From Fomitopsis serialis (taxonomy: Eukaryota; Basidiomycota; Agaricomycetes; Polyporales; Fomitopsidaceae), in NCBI RefSeq assembly GCF_022376445.1, contig NW_025955009.1, positions 1 through 64,000 on the forward strand: a stretch of DNA of 64,000 nucleotides. Direction: 5' to 3'. Positions 1 through 13,001 of the stretch are shown here, piece by piece; within the stretch, counting starts at the first letter, position 1, and the number at the start of each line of letters is the position of its first letter. The notes beneath the pieces were generated by a model, which was not told where the DNA came from, ran no database searches, and was given only the letters and a program-made list of their open reading frames with translations. Position numbers and translations under genes: made by a program.

Positions 1-329
1 TGATCGCCCGGTGCTGCTGCCAGTGGAGGCAAGTTCAATCCAGGTTCAGATGTTCAAGCGCGCGCTATACACGCCTCCTCCTCGCCTGGGACTCGGATGC
101 GCGCCGCTTCATTCCTACGCCCCTTCACGACCGCTCAGGCTGGCCAATCCACCTTATGCTCTATGTCGCTCAAAGGTCATCAACAGAATTCGCATGCGAT
201 GCAAAGGAGGGAGTCTAGCGTAAGCTACCAGCGCGTAGAGTCCGAAGCTCAAGTTACGCAATCGCCGGATGAACGGGCGACCGTCGGCGTAGCACTGGTA
301 GTCGTAAGCAAGGTACACCCGCTACCACC
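1..329. other. 5' flank of reductase gene, no gene seen
   Basis: I see no convincing coding exon here. Short open frames exist on the + strand but lack family similarity or a usable splice structure. The stretch probably contains the promoter and leader of the ketopantoate reductase gene that follows. Confidence 0.5.
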
Positions 330-1757
330 ATGTCGTCGCAACTGAGAGAGGTACTTCTAGTGGGTCTCGGCGCAGTAGGAGCCATCTGTGAGTCGCAGAA
401 TTATCCACGCTTCGAGTTTGTCTCTGAGAGGGAAGATCGCGGTACGAAGACTCCTTGATCCTGAAGCGAAGTGGTCAAGCGCATGTAACGGTCGTTGCAC
501 GGAGCAACTACCAGTCGGTGAAAGGTGGTGTATACGCCTAGCCTAGCGGCCGTATACTGACCTCGGCGGAAGATGATGGGCTACACTTCCTCAGCCGCAA
601 GTACGGCGAGCACCGAGGGTGGAGGCCTGACCGACGTGGGTACACTCGTTCCCCTCCTGAGAAATAGCTCTGAACTCTCGTCCGCCAGTGTGCCGCTCTG
701 TCGCAGAGGCAGCGGATCGCCCATATAACTACGTGATAGTCACGACCAAGGCAATCCCGGAGCTGACCCGCACTCCAGCCCTCCTCGCGCCCCTTCTTTC
801 GTCGCCATATTCGGATCAGTATCCTCAACCGACATACGTGTTGATGCAGAATGGACTCAACGTCGAAGTCGACCTATACGAGGCACTCAAGAAGCTCAAG
901 CCGAATGAGGAGCCGAGGATCATCAGCACGGCAGTCTGGATTGGTACGGGTATGAAGGGCAGTAATGTCGTGGAACACAACGACTTCGTGAGCACTATCG
1001 TGTGCTACACAAACGAGTTGAAACTTAAAACCATCCAGGACCGCGTCTCGCTAGGTGTCTACCGCCCATCGTCGACAACGACAAAGAACACGCCAGAAGA
1101 GAGCGCTCTCCTGTCCGACTTCGAGCGCATCCTCGCCGCAGGCGGCAGCCAGACCTCGATCGTCGCCGAGATCCAACGCATCAAGTACAGCAAGAACTTC
1201 TGGAACGCCTGCCTCGGCATCACCGCCGCCCTCACCCGTTTCCCGCTCACCGCCATCTTCCGCCCGCCCCACCTCAAGCCCGGCGCAGCGCCGTCCGCCT
1301 CTGCCACACCGACTCTCCGACCCGGCGAGATCTCGAGCGCGTCGCCTGCGATCGCTGAATACAGCATCCCGGCTATCCGCGCGGCGATGCAGGAGGTCTA
1401 CACGCTCGGGACGGTGCTCTACCCGGACAGCGAGGACGGCGCGGGGCTCGACCCGGAGGTGGTGGAGAATACGCTGCGCAACACGGCGCGCATACATGCG
1501 AGCCCCGACGCGAGTCACCGCGCGAGCACGCTCGTGGACGTGGAGAGCGGGCGCCCGACAGAGGTGGAGGTCATCCTCGGTGAGCTCGTACGTATGGGCC
1601 GGGCGAAGGGCGTGGCTATGCCTGTGAGTGTGATGCGCCGTTTGATTGTTCGGTGCGAGCTAACGCGGAGCAGCGGGTCGAGACGCTGTATGCGCTCCTT
1701 TTGATCGTGCAGAACCAGCTCTTGCGGCGAGATGGCGAGAAGAAGCCGTCGTTGTGA
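330..1757 (+). CDS. 2-dehydropantoate 2-reductase (ketopantoate reductase) family protein
   Basis: Five exons can be read: 330-387, 450-524, 573-635, 689-1623 and 1674-1757, with 48-62 base introns that join in frame. The protein starts MSSQLREVLLVGLGAVGAIY, a Rossmann nucleotide-binding loop GLGAVG. It continues through VTVVARSNYQSVK and YNYVIVTTKAIPE, then LMQNGLNVE (the QNG motif near the active site) and IKYSKNFWNACLG, where the Lys and Asn match the catalytic K-x3-N arrangement of PanE/ApbA enzymes. The C-terminal helical dimerisation domain ends in LLRRDGEKKPSL. The family reduces ketopantoate to pantoate with NADPH in pantothenate/CoA synthesis. Fungi carry several paralogues of uncertain substrate, so the exact reaction is inferred. 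I see no frame break. Length (about 400 residues) fits fungal members. Confidence 0.88.
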
Positions 1758-3129
1758 GTGCTGATGGGATACATCCTGAAGCTGGAGGAGCAAACTGGCG
1801 TGCATAGTCGCTCCTCCTCCTTCTGCTCTTCCTCCTTCGATATCCGACTGACTTCGCGCCAAGGTAACACAGCCTCCAAAAGAAAATCTAGCTATGAGGG
1901 AAGTAGGAGCCCTTTGCATACATATGTAAGGTGGTCAAGTCGGTTTGGTTTATGAAATATTGGCCCTCACCGCGCGAAGATCGCTTGCAAACAAGCAGGA
2001 GCATCCGAACGGGGCTGCTAAATACATACGACGGTCGTTTCACGCTGCCCGGACCAATAAATGGCATTCCAATGACATTTAATGTGCATAATATTGCACT
2101 TGAGCCGCGAGTACAACGGAGATAGAGGCCAGGTGGAGGTCCGACCGATGTGCGTTCATAGTCGTCTTTCTCAGCCTCTCTGACCACGAAGTTGACCGCG
2201 TGTACTGTGTCTCGTGGCAGACTTCAGAACAGGGCACTGTTGTGTCCATGACGAAATCAGTCTCTGTGCCATTCCGCATCCTAATGCTCTTAGTAGTCCC
2301 TTCTCTAGGGCCGCATTTCACTCTATGTCTATCCGTCCACCTTAGACAATAATGACGAAGACTCGAGGACAAATGGCTGCCTCCTTCAATCACAAGCCTA
2401 GCCTAGCCGCAGACAAGAGTTCGATGGTCCATGCATGAACTACCGGATTCGTCACGCCTGTCTCAGCATCACCGCAACGTCACTCAGGCCTGGCCATCAT
2501 CGATCATCTCCCATCCACCCTACAATGTCTCGGGCCTGGTGTAGCTCCGTCTGGAACACGCACCATTTATAAAACCCGGCCAGATGGCCGCCGCGATTAC
2601 ATACGATATTGGCGTAGGAGGCCCGGTGTCTATCCTTGTCTATCGAGATATCGCAAAAAACGAATCCGGTGTCAAGCCAAGATTAAACCCAAACATTCAT
2701 TGACGAAACAGTCGTGGAATCTCAGGTTGAACGAGCTTCGCTTAGCTGAACTACTGAGAGCAGTCGTATTCCAATCAAGCGGCACACTACTGCAGGTGAT
2801 AGAAGTTGTTTGTCTTGGGTACGTCTCACTTGGTCACAAGCTATGGCTCTAGCCCACTCAATAAAGTCAGACGTATGATTGGACCGCCGAGCGGATAATA
2901 CATACGCATCATGTCGGTCCCCTTTTGGTGTGCCGGAACGCCGCTTTCCTAGTCTCGACCACATTCACGCGTATGCGTCAAATCTTGTCCCACCTAGCCG
3001 GGTTGGGCGTGTTTGGAGTCTCGACGAAACTCCATTAGCGCAGACGAGAAACGGCGTGCGTGTACCTTATAATACGGGAGCATTGGCGAACCGCACCGTG
3101 GGCTTCACACAAAACCTTACCTTCTAGTC
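1758..3129. other. Intergenic, no gene seen
   Basis: Small open frames on both strands show no recognisable domain. There is a TATA-like TTTATAAAA near 2,567 with no gene model behind it. The right end holds the P450 promoter. Confidence 0.5.
3067..3074 (+). promoter_or_regulatory. TATA-like element before the P450 gene
   Basis: TTATAATA lies about 60 bases upstream of the P450 start codon. The position is reasonable for a fungal core promoter, but this is an assignment by motif and distance only. Confidence 0.35.
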
Positions 3130-5399
3130 ATGAGCGCTGCCGTTGCCTTGGTCGCTCTCTGCTTTCTAACAGTGCTCGCGAGGCACCTCCGGCAGGCGTA
3201 CTCAAGGCTCCATGAGCTTGCGGGCCCAACACCGTGGAGCTGGATCCTGGGCTATAGGTACGATTTGCACAGCGCACCTGCCGGCAATCTCTTCAGCCGC
3301 TGGAGAAGCAAGTATGGGCAAACGTACAAAGTCAGAGGCCCTTTCGGGGTGAGTCGACATTATACCGCGTCGCTCGTTTTACATGACTCCTGAACCACAT
3401 TACAGACCACTGAGCTATTCATGGGTGACCCAAAGGGCGCATCTCATGTACTCGGGTCTTACAGTTACATTCGTAATGAATCGAACCGTGCTATGGTGGC
3501 GGAGTTCGTACGTATCAGGGTCTTGGTTATCTATACAATGTCCTCAAGTGTAATGACGATCAGTTCGGCGAATCAATTTTCACTGCTGAAGGTTCGTCCA
3601 TTGATCAGGATACGCCAGCTTTGTTTGTGATACTCACTTTGTTCTCCACCAGGTGATTTCCACAAACAACAAAGAGCAGTACTCAACTCTGCCTTCACGT
3701 ACGAATTGCGCCCTATTATGTGCTGAATATGTGTCTGAACTTGAGCGCAAAGGTCCGCCAACGTTCGCGAAGTCTCGCAGGTTATCATCGACCTCGCAAA
3801 CAAGGTCTGTGTTAATCAGTATGGAGTACCTCACCGCTCTCAGCATGATGTGATCCAGCTACGGGCAGACTGGGAGGATAGGCTTGACCATGCAGGCTCA
3901 TCCAGTCTGACTCTTGACGTCAGCCATGAATTGCAGAGCCTTGCGTTCGTGCTACCGTCACATTGTTGATTCGACGCTGACTTGGTGCCGTAGAATCGAC
4001 GCGATCAGCATAACGACGTTCTCTTATGCGATCTCCGACAATGCATCTCTTTCCTCCCTGCTCGCCAAGATTGCCAATCTCCCTCTAACGAACGCTGCGC
4101 TTGTTGCGGAATCGTTCGTCGAGGCGTTCCCAGTACTCTGGAAATTACCCATCCCTATCAAGCGCTGGCCGCGCATCATGAAGTCGGAATTGGGCAAGGT
4201 TGCTGATAGGGTGTGGAAGGACAGCGAAATCGAGTGCATGAGAAATGATGGAATGCATTCCAAGTTGCTGGAAGCTATGGGTACGTGTTGCTCTGTTCAT
4301 ATGCCAGTGGTCTATGCAGAGGAAGGCACTCACAGGATCCTTCAATGTCGCATAGACAACAGCAAGGTACTATCTGGGCAGCCAATGGACCGAGATCTGG
4401 CCATCGCGAATGTACGGGATGGAGTAAACTCATCAACATCCTTACGTGCTGACGCCAGCTTGTTAGATACTAGCCGTCATTTTCGCAGGATATGAAACGA
4501 CTGCTAGTGCAATAGGGGTATGATGACGCTTCATCAATGTTACTTTTATGTTGACTGACAGTCTTGAATCGCAGGAATGCTTGCACGAGCTCGCGCTCCA
4601 GCTTGCTATACAGTCCAAACTTCGTGCAGAACTCGTCTCGTTTGCAGATATCACGGGCAGAGACCCGACCTATGACGATCTTGCGAGTGCTACGCAGTTG
4701 CCGTACCTGGACGCTGTCGCACGCGAGACTATGCTTACGTATCCGATCGTAATGAACCTTACACGGGAGGCGACAGTCGAGGACAGTATCCCTTTGCAGT
4801 TTCCCGTCCACTCGACGGGGGCTACGCATGTCGTTGTTGAGCCAGGGCAACTCGTCCACATCCCCATACGTGGCGGCATCAACAACGATCCTGATATATG
4901 GGGACCCGATGCAGAAGTGTTCAGACCGGAACGATGGCTGGACAATGGAAAGGGACTGCCGGAGAGCGTCAAGACAGTCCGCGCTCCTGGACATGTGCTA
5001 TCGTTTGGGGACGGGTACGTTGTCAACATATATCCGCCTGGAAGTGCGATTTTGATGCAAGCTTTACTCCCAGACCGAAGATCTGTGTCGGACGCCACTT
5101 CGGTAGGTGAACAAACTTCGCGCGTTCTCCTATTCAAGTTAACACTTTATGGCAAATACCAGCACTAGCCGAGTTCAAGGTCAGTCAGCACTGTTCTCTC
5201 CTTTGTTTCCGGGATGTCACGCCGATTTCTTGTACAGATACTGATCGCAACTCTGGTGCGGTACTTCCACTTCGAACACGCGGGGGTGGACTACGACTTC
5301 TATCGGGTCGGAAGCAACACTGTCAAGCCGAAGATACGTGGAAAGGACGGGCTGTCTCCTAGCCTCGAGCTACGAATCAAAACAGTGTCGGACATATGA
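3130..5399 (+). CDS. Cytochrome P450 monooxygenase with an atypical K-helix
   Basis: A many-exon gene. An N-terminal hydrophobic anchor (MSAAVALVALCFLTVLARHL) is followed by GPTPWSWILG, then FGESIFTAEGDFHKQQRAVL (helix C region) and LNSAFTSANVREVSQVIIDL once the 52-base intron near 3,700-3,751 is removed. The I-helix oxygen-binding motif AGYETT is near 4,490, FRPERW near 4,925, and the haem ligand loop FGDGPKICVGRHF is completed across an intron near 5,015-5,100. It ends LELRIKTVSDI. All introns restore frame, so I do not call it broken. The K-helix reads AVARETMLTYP: Glu of ExxR is present but Arg is Leu. Fungal P450s of this type are ER-anchored and use a P450 reductase. The substrate is unknown. 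Its 3' neighbour is a convergent MFS transporter. Confidence 0.88.
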
Positions 5400-5862
5400 C
5401 GGGTATGTTTCCAATCGACATCGCAGCGGTGACCTGGACATGCACACTACAACTGATTCATTACTTTTGGGTGTCATCGAAGGCTCTTGCTGCTCGGCGA
5501 CACATGCAGCGTCGTTTTGTATCAACACAGCTAGCGCTCCTATACACGAATCCGTATACCAATGATTACACCAGTAATGCATTACCAGGTCTCACTATAG
5601 ACAGTGTCTGCACAGTTAGAGTGCATCGTAACCGAATGCGTACCGCTTCTATTGCAGTGAGCGACTGTCAGAATATCGCAGTTGTCATCATATCGACGGC
5701 TTGCCTTCAACTGTTCTCACATGTCCAAACTCATGCACCCGAGTCATGCATCTAGGAAGTACAGCTCATGCATATCGTGCAAAGGACTCTAATGTACAAC
5801 AACATGATCGTGAAAGGATGTCTTCGTAATCTTGTGCCCTAGCGTCCTGCCGGCTCTCCGTC
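5400..5862. other. Convergent intergenic spacer
   Basis: This gap lies between the 3' ends of the P450 (+) and the MFS transporter (-) and should hold both 3' untranslated regions. No further gene is seen. Confidence 0.6.
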
Positions 5863-8546
5863 TTACACCATGAATACATACCGCGGATCCGTGTCCGCGA
5901 TCTCCGGCTCCTCCGACAACTCCGTCTTCTCGTCCTGGGTCATGGCCTGGAGGCGCACTCCGTTCTTCTTGTTCTTGCGTGCCAGCCGCGTGCGGAGGAT
6001 GAACGCTGCGAGCATGGATGCAAATAGACACCTGTTCCGTCCCGGCAGCAGTTTTAGCATCGAGAAGAACAACGGCATAGATCGGGCTTACCCTGCGGAG
6101 ATTGCATGGCCTTTTCGGTAGTCGTCGTTGTTGTCGAAGTAGATCTGCGGCGCCGCACTAAATGCCAGAGCGCTTCAGAATGCATACGAGCAGCGAAGCG
6201 GCGACAAAGCGAGCTGACATGGAGATACAGTTCGCGATGGACACGATGAACGCGGTGCCCACACCACGCTTGGGAGTCGGCGAGAAACAGTTCGCTGCCC
6301 AGCTCCTGCGCAGGGAGAGTTGATGTCAGCGTGCCGTCTTCATGCGATCCAAAATCGAAACGCACATCACCAGCGGGAACAGACTGAAGTTCCCGCCAAC
6401 AACAAGGAACAATGCGAAGTAGCCCGCGCCGACGCTCTTCTGCACACTCGTGGCAAGAATGAGGTAGCCGATGAATGCGATCGCCGTGGACAGCATGACG
6501 TGCCAGCCACGATCGCGCGTACGATCCTACAGATGACGAGGTTAATCAAAAGCGAACGGTGAAATAGTGAGATTACAAACCGAGTGCCACGCTTGGAAGA
6601 CCACGAGGAACCACCCTGCGAAGTACGGTGCGACTGTCATGCCCTGGGCATCGATACCGCTGAATCCGAGCTCGACGATGAGCTGTTTGACCAGCGTTAG
6701 TTAATCAACTGATCATCTTTGCTAGAAGAACACATGCCGTAGGCAGGAAGTACGTGATCGTCGCAGTGCCAACGTTGACTGAAAAATGTTTCGTTCAGAT
6801 TAGGCGTATATACGGAGATATTCGGGAAAGACGTACACCCGCAGTAGATGACCATGAGAAGCCATGCATTGAGATCGGACACGACGAGGGTGAGTGCGCG
6901 GAAGGCGCCCATACCACCGTGCGACGTCGGTTTCTGGTCTCGGTTCAGGCGTGCCTACGGAGCCAAGCTGATTGAAGCGACGCGTGGCTACAAGAGTGTC
7001 ATAGACTTGCCTGAGCGATCGCTTTCTGACGAGGCGTCAAGAACGAGGCGGTGAAAGGGAACGAAGGGAGGAACACCAGCAGCAGGGATGCCATGATGAT
7101 CGTCGGGATGGCCTCGAGCTTCACAGCGGTGTCAGATCGTGATCCGTCAGACCGAGCTACGGATGGTACTCACGAGGAAGAGAAACTGCCATCCTTTCAG
7201 AACCGACGTGTGCACTCGGAGCAGGCCGAAGGCGATCAAGCCCTGCGAGAGCAGCGTCAGCTATGCGGCTTCAACCCTACTAAAGCGTGTACATACGCTA
7301 ATGGCGCCTGGGTATGTGCCGGTCATACAGATACTGCATCAAGGTTGCTTGAGTCATGCTGTTGGCCCTCTTCGACATGTGAATCGTACCTGATCCGCAT
7401 AGCGAGTTCGTGTCTTCGCAGGGAATCATCAGTCAAGCACGTGAGGAAGCATCGAAGAAAGGCACACCGTTTATACCAGAACGAAAGGTAGTACACCATC
7501 CCCGCGTAGTATCCCGCCTCGCCGATGCCAAGGAGAACCCTACGTACGATCTCGATAAGATTCCGCGCGTCCGATCATGCAGTACTAAGAAGACGTACCG
7601 CAGAATTAACAACCCGGTGTAGCTCTTCGCATACACGAACGATAGCGAAGACAGGCCCCACCAGGTAAGTGACATGAAAAAGAACCTGTTGGCGCCGATT
7701 CGGCGTTGTAGCACTGGACTGAACCGTTAGCCGGAGGTCGCATCACTTCTTGTCCGTACGTACCGTTGGCAGGCATCTCAAGCAGGCCTAGAAGCTCGGC
7801 ATGAGCTAGGTCGTCCTGATACAGTGGTAGTGGGCCAGAAACGCACAGTATCCGATGTAGAAGACGCTCAACGCGAGTGTCCATTTGTTGTTGTTCGTGA
7901 CGCCCTACGAAAGTCATACTCAGTGAAGAGTACGATAGCAACAAGGCGACACACACATAGTTCTCATTGAATGCTGCCACAGTGTGGACGTTTCCGCTGG
8001 ATAAATCATCAGTCACAGAAGTCGCTCCGGACTCGGATCGAGGGTGCGTACATATTAGTACGATCTGGTAAGACAATAGTGAATACGAGTTAAACCGGCA
8101 TATGAGCTGCGCCTTACCGAATTGGTTGACTATTTCGAGAACACACAGAAATAGAAATCAGTATAGGGAGCATGTCCCTGAGGCTTCTCGGTCACGTACA
8201 GAGATAACTTCGGTCCATGCGCGTCAACATTTGGTGCATATCGACTCAGGATTGCGAATGGGACTGACCTCCCGATAACCAGCGACAGGACCCGTCGGTC
8301 GATCTTCCTCCGCACTGTCTTCTCCTCGTCCGCCGTGAACTCTACCGTCTCCGCATCCTTGTTCACGGCGTCCGCGACTTCAGTGTCCAGACGAGAGAAG
8401 AACTGCCTCCGCCGTGCGCGTTCGCCCAAGGCAGCTTGGAAACGCGTGCCCTCGGTGTTGGGATCCTCGATGCGCGCCTCCTCGATGTCCTTGTCGGATT
8501 CGGGGGACATGGCGGCGGCCGGTAGCTGTGAGGACGTGGCGACCAT
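5863..8546 (-). CDS. MFS transporter, allantoate permease-like (anion:cation symporter family)
   Basis: Read on the - strand from ATG at 8,546. The long hydrophilic N-tail ends TADEEKTVRRKIDRRVLSLV, the usual lead into helix 1 of Dal5-type permeases. Later exons give KWTLALSVFYIGYCAFL near 7,850, ELLGLLEMPAN with the next exon LQRRIGANRFFFMSLTWWGL near 7,690 (the loop 2-3 MFS signature region) and SYTGLLILR. Further on are GFSGIDAQGMTVAPYFAGW near 6,640 and MLSTAIAFIGYLILATSV near 6,460. The tail is FILRTRLARKNKKNG...DTDPRYVFMV, ending at a TAA at 5,863. At least eight short introns interrupt it and I did not place all of them. The family moves small organic anions or nicotinate/allantoate-like compounds across the plasma membrane. 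The substrate cannot be read from sequence. Confidence 0.85.
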
Positions 8547-8633
8547 CTCCAGCCTTCCTTTGGGCTACGAAGGGGTGATGCAAAGGAGGTGGGACCTGAG
8601 GGCAAACGAGTCTCCGTCCTCAAAGGCGAGCTC

Positions 8634-8641
8634 GTATAAAT
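8634..8641 (-). promoter_or_regulatory. TATA-like element before the MFS transporter
   Basis: On the - strand TATTTATA lies about 90 bases upstream of the transporter ATG at 8,546. The assignment rests on motif and spacing only. Confidence 0.35.
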
Positions 8642-11389
8642 ACGTGGGCCACAGCCATGTCGCGTACCTTGTGTATCACCGCACAAACAATTATCACAGG
8701 TCCCGACGGAACGAAGGATCCGGAACGTTTGAACGATACGGTATACGGGCATCCCCATAGCGCCCCATATACGAGGGCGGATTTCTGATTGAGGGACATT
8801 GTAGTCATGGGACAGGGCAACGCAGGGCCTCATGCCAGTGATGGTGATGTCAACTGACCGACTGCGAGTTCGAGGGGGCGCTCCGCAAGTGATATGATGT
8901 CGCAACGCGTTAACGGCCGACAATCGCATTGCTGCGACACAACGGCACGATCGCAAGTTTTACTCGCACTCTGGCGACGTCCCTTATATGTACAGAGAGC
9001 ATGGTTAACGTTCACAGATCATGACACCCGACCAAAATTGAGCTCACAGATGTCGGTTTTGAGACACTAAGTACTATCCGGTCACCCGGTGGCACGCGCT
9101 TGCTGGTCTCGGAACTCCGGGATCAGAATGAGCTGTCATTTGATATCCTCAATATACCTTTTGATAGACACGTTCTACGACCGTTCTACGTCGGCATACA
9201 CCATCTCATTATTGTCCTGAGTAGGAGGCGTACTCACTCGTCGAGGTCTGCACCAGCTTGTTTTGAACCCTGAAATAGGTGCCACCAGTCCGAATCAGAG
9301 TGGGCTACAGTCTTGGCGGCTCGCCACAGACAATATTATCCTCGACATCATCTGCAGGCTGGTAAGATGGACTGGGGGCAGTAGTTGGCTGAGCGATGTA
9401 TTGTGGGATTACAAAAGCAATAGTCTAATCAAAGTCTGATAGTAGCATTTCGGAGTGTGAAATCTGGGTTAGCGAATCACAATTCGCGCTTTACGGATAG
9501 GTCACTCGCTTCGTTCGAACCACGAACCACCTCTCTTCCGTTGTGTGCTGTACTCGTATCATCGAAGGCTGTCAGCTGAGAGGCGTTCAGAGCAGACAGG
9601 GTAAACAAAACTGTGTGCTAAGAAGTGCTTATCTGGGCACCGAGGACGACTCGGACGCAATGACGAAAAGGATACATCGACGCCGCAGTCGTCCACGCGG
9701 GAAACCATTATCCCAGTGTTCGTGTGTCCGTGAACAGACACGGTCGATACACACGGATTTGCGCACTAGATCCACTGGTACGCTGCCTGTATCATCTCGC
9801 ACGTTACTGGGGTTTGCAACGAGGTTGGTATGCACAGGTCGTCCATCATCGAGCGAATCTTCGGTTCGCCGGTCGTAGGTCACCCAGGGATCGGACTGCG
9901 TCGTATGTATGCGGTCGCTATGCGTCGCGTCGCCATATGTGTTCGACAGAAGCCGAGGTCAACATGTACCACAGGGCTCGCCCCACCGGGTCCACCGGAA
10001 CATGCTATTTGACAACGTTCTTACAAGTCTCCACGGACGGCCAAGAGCAGTCGAGCTTATGACGTTGAGACCGGAACGCGTAACATGCTGCGCAGTCGGT
10101 GGAAGCACACTTCCAGTCATGGAGTAAATTTGAACAGCGACAGCGACTGGTGGTCGTCTGCTTTATGTATCGATGCGGCCGTCTTGTTTCTCCTACGACC
10201 ACGGCTGCCAGCTTGGATGTTGCCCTCACGACGTCCGCAGTGCGTGGGTGATATGTTCGGTTCAACGTAACATCGCTCGTCGTATATAGGGATGGGAAGC
10301 GGCTGCGGCTTCCTGAAAATGGGTTTAACGTGCAGTGTTACCATGTGCACCGTCTCATCCACAACGGAGATGACTTGCGAGTTGCGAGGACGAGTAGCTT
10401 GAATGCCGACGAAGAACTCCCAGTCGTGCCCGCCTGTATGTTTGGCATATCCTCATGGAGACCTATGTTTATCACTGACAACACCTTCGTACAGGGAATA
10501 CGTTCGTTCGTATGCTCCTTCGTCTTACCCACCGAAGATGGCTAGGCTACGTCAAGGAGAACCGTCCTCAGTATATCGCTCAGTATTGCGCGATTGTGTC
10601 CGCGACAGCAACCTCGTTGTATCTGTGTCTGAGAAGACTTGCCGCTCGTTTTGATGCCTCACCGTACCGTCTGCCTTGGTTAGAACTGTGTCGGACCCGT
10701 GAGCTGGAGACGGAGACTATGCGCAAGTAGACGTGTTTGTCACTGCATTCTGCCTACTCACCTCGTCCCACATCGCTAGGCGTCAGGCCCGCTAGCAGAC
10801 GGGTTGATACGAATCCCGTAGCTCTCGCGTTCACGTCGAGGAATAGACACCCAGAAGAGATGCGCTATTGTAGGTTGGTAGTGTGTGACGAAACGACGTC
10901 GTCGACGTGTGTGCAAACCAGGTGTGTTATTGGTCCAGGAGCTGGAGTGGTGGAGGTGGGGTGAGGGAGTAGGAGATGAAGAAGCTTGATTCAGTGCCAC
11001 TGTACTCCGGCCCGCGCTAGGTATACGTGTGGATGTACAAGACATCGATTCTTGAACAGAGTCTGAAGAGGTCCAGGAGGTCCCCTACGCGTACCGGACT
11101 TTGGAAGCGTAATCGCTCGCGCATGGTTGCCGTTCTCTCAGTACGTACCTACACTGGCAACATGTCATAGTAGATCCGTTAACACATTGTTGAGACATCA
11201 ATCCGATACGGCGATGGATCATGGATGTAAGTAACTTCGAGATTCCCGGAACGACTCGACGAATCCGTGAGTGAGTGAGCCTCATGGCCGTCGCGCGACG
11301 CGCTCGTGGCGGAGATAAAGCGTCCGACGCTTATCACCCGCTCAGGTTCAAATTCCATCATCTGCTCGTCCATGTCCACATCGTCAATC
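8642..11389. other. Long intergenic stretch, nothing recognised
   Basis: About 2.7 kb with only short open frames on both strands and no domain I recognise. No repeat or tRNA fold was found by eye. It separates the transporter from the F-box cluster. Confidence 0.5.
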
Positions 11390-13001
11390 ATGTTACGGCC
11401 TTACTCTTACGCACTTCCTCCGGAAGTGTGGCTACAAGCCTTGTCTTGCCTCTCGACAGCCGACGCGTGTACGTGCCGCCTCGTCTCGCATGGTTTCAAC
11501 AGCCTTGCGATGCCCATGGCCTTCGCCAACATCGCCGTTGTATTCGGCGTTGACCAACGAGTGTCTTACACTATATTCCTCGGTCTAGCTCCAGTTGATG
11601 CGGCTGCCGAACAAGCCTTCAGGCTAGAGGAGGAGCGCGCAGCTAAGGTAGCTGCTCTCGTCGCCCGCATACAGACCGACCCATTCTTCGCCGCGATGGT
11701 CAGAAGTCTGCGCGTTCTGATACTACCTACCGTCGCCTTAGTGTCTCACACATAGGTGCGCCGATAGTATTTGTTGCTCGTATATCTGAGCATCACTCAC
11801 GTTGCAATGCATAGAACATTTCATGATTATGGTGATCCCATTTTACGCCAGCTCCGTTCATTGGCTTGGTATGGTGAGCATGATCACTGCCACTCACCGT
11901 ACTGCGTGCGTTGGACGCATATGTCCATTGTTGCGTATCTGTGCCCTTCCGTGAGTATTCCGTTCTTCGCTGTTGTTTCGTTAGCGGCTTACGCGAGGGG
12001 CAGAATGTTGTCGCTCCGAGATTTATCAGATGCCATGCGTAATCGCGCCTCTGTCCTTTCCGCGACCTCCTCCGGTATAATGTGGTTCATGGATCTACAT
12101 ATGCCATGGTGGTCCACCCCAATGACGAACCTACGCTCCCTCCGGTGGTACAGCCGTGAACCGGACGAGTTCCCCGTGCCTCTCCTACCGAATGTGACCA
12201 ATTTGGAGATCACGCTGGACAACTACGTTAGTCTTGGCGCAGCGCTCAGCGAGCTTCCGCAACTGCGATCGTTATCCCTATTTCACGTCTCACCGAATCA
12301 CACCAATGTATTCTCAGAGATCGCAAGCGCCGTGCCGCTTCTACCCAACCTCACTGCGCTCGCGATCCAGCACATGGAGCCGGACCGAAAGCTTCCGTCC
12401 TCTGCAGTCGCGTTGCTCTGCGAGTCTCTCCGGTGCTGTGCCGGCCTTCGCCGGATGTACTGGAACCACGCCCTGTCGTCGATCGACCTCGCGACATACA
12501 TGGAGGCGATTGCAACACTACCCAACCTGAAGGTCTTCCACTTGTCGGTGTGGGACAACCAGCTGGCTGCGTCGTACCTCGCGTACATCTGCCGGCATGT
12601 TCCTCCACAGCTCTCCGTCTTGTCGCTCTCGAGCGGGCAAAGCGGGTGCTCCGACGACCGGTCGACCTTCAGTGATTTGGTAAGCGTCTTCGTATCTGCA
12701 TCATTGTGTGACGTGACAGCTCATCGAGCGGTCAACGTAGTGGGCGTACTTCACCGACCTGAGCTTCCTGAACTTGCGCATTCGCGGGAGCTCGAGCACG
12801 GCCTTGACGGTGCAGGAGGTGATCCGCGGTGCGAAGCGCCTGCAGCTGGTGGGCTACGAAAAACAACTGCGCGAGGTCGTGTATGGCGATGGTGGGCCCG
12901 TCGCGCTGCCCGCTTGGTCCGCTCGCAAGGTCAAGTTGTGTGAGATTGAGGATTTTGGATGCGAGAGCTGGAACTGGGTTATCAGGCACCTCGTCCTCTG
13001 A
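11390..13001 (+). CDS. F-box protein with leucine-rich-like C-terminal half (copy 1)
   Basis: The F-box is at the N-terminus: ALPPEVWLQALSCLSTADAC followed by TCRLVSHGFNSLAM. The start at 11,390 was chosen because the surrounding bases align with the start of the third copy at 17,509. A long second part carries repeated leucine-spaced strands (PLLPNVTNLEITL, ELPQLRSLSL, PLLPNLTALAIQH, LPNLKVFHLSVWD). A typical gtaagc intron before about 12,745 leads to the last exon, which begins WAYFTDLSFLNLRI and ends at TGA 12,999-13,001. F-box proteins recruit substrates to SCF ubiquitin ligases through Skp1. The join between exon 1 and exon 2 (11,720-11,960) is not clean: comparison with copy 3 needs at least one frame change. 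It may contain a sequencing error or a real lesion. The substrate is unknown. Confidence 0.72.

Noticed and set aside
5863..8546. Apparent + strand open frames over the transporter
   Set aside because: The - strand exons give transmembrane helices and MFS motifs in order; the + frames are shadows.
11343..11354. GGTTCAAATTCC resembling a tRNA T-arm or B box
   Set aside because: No D-arm, anticodon stem or acceptor pairing can be built upstream; it lies just before the F-box start codon.
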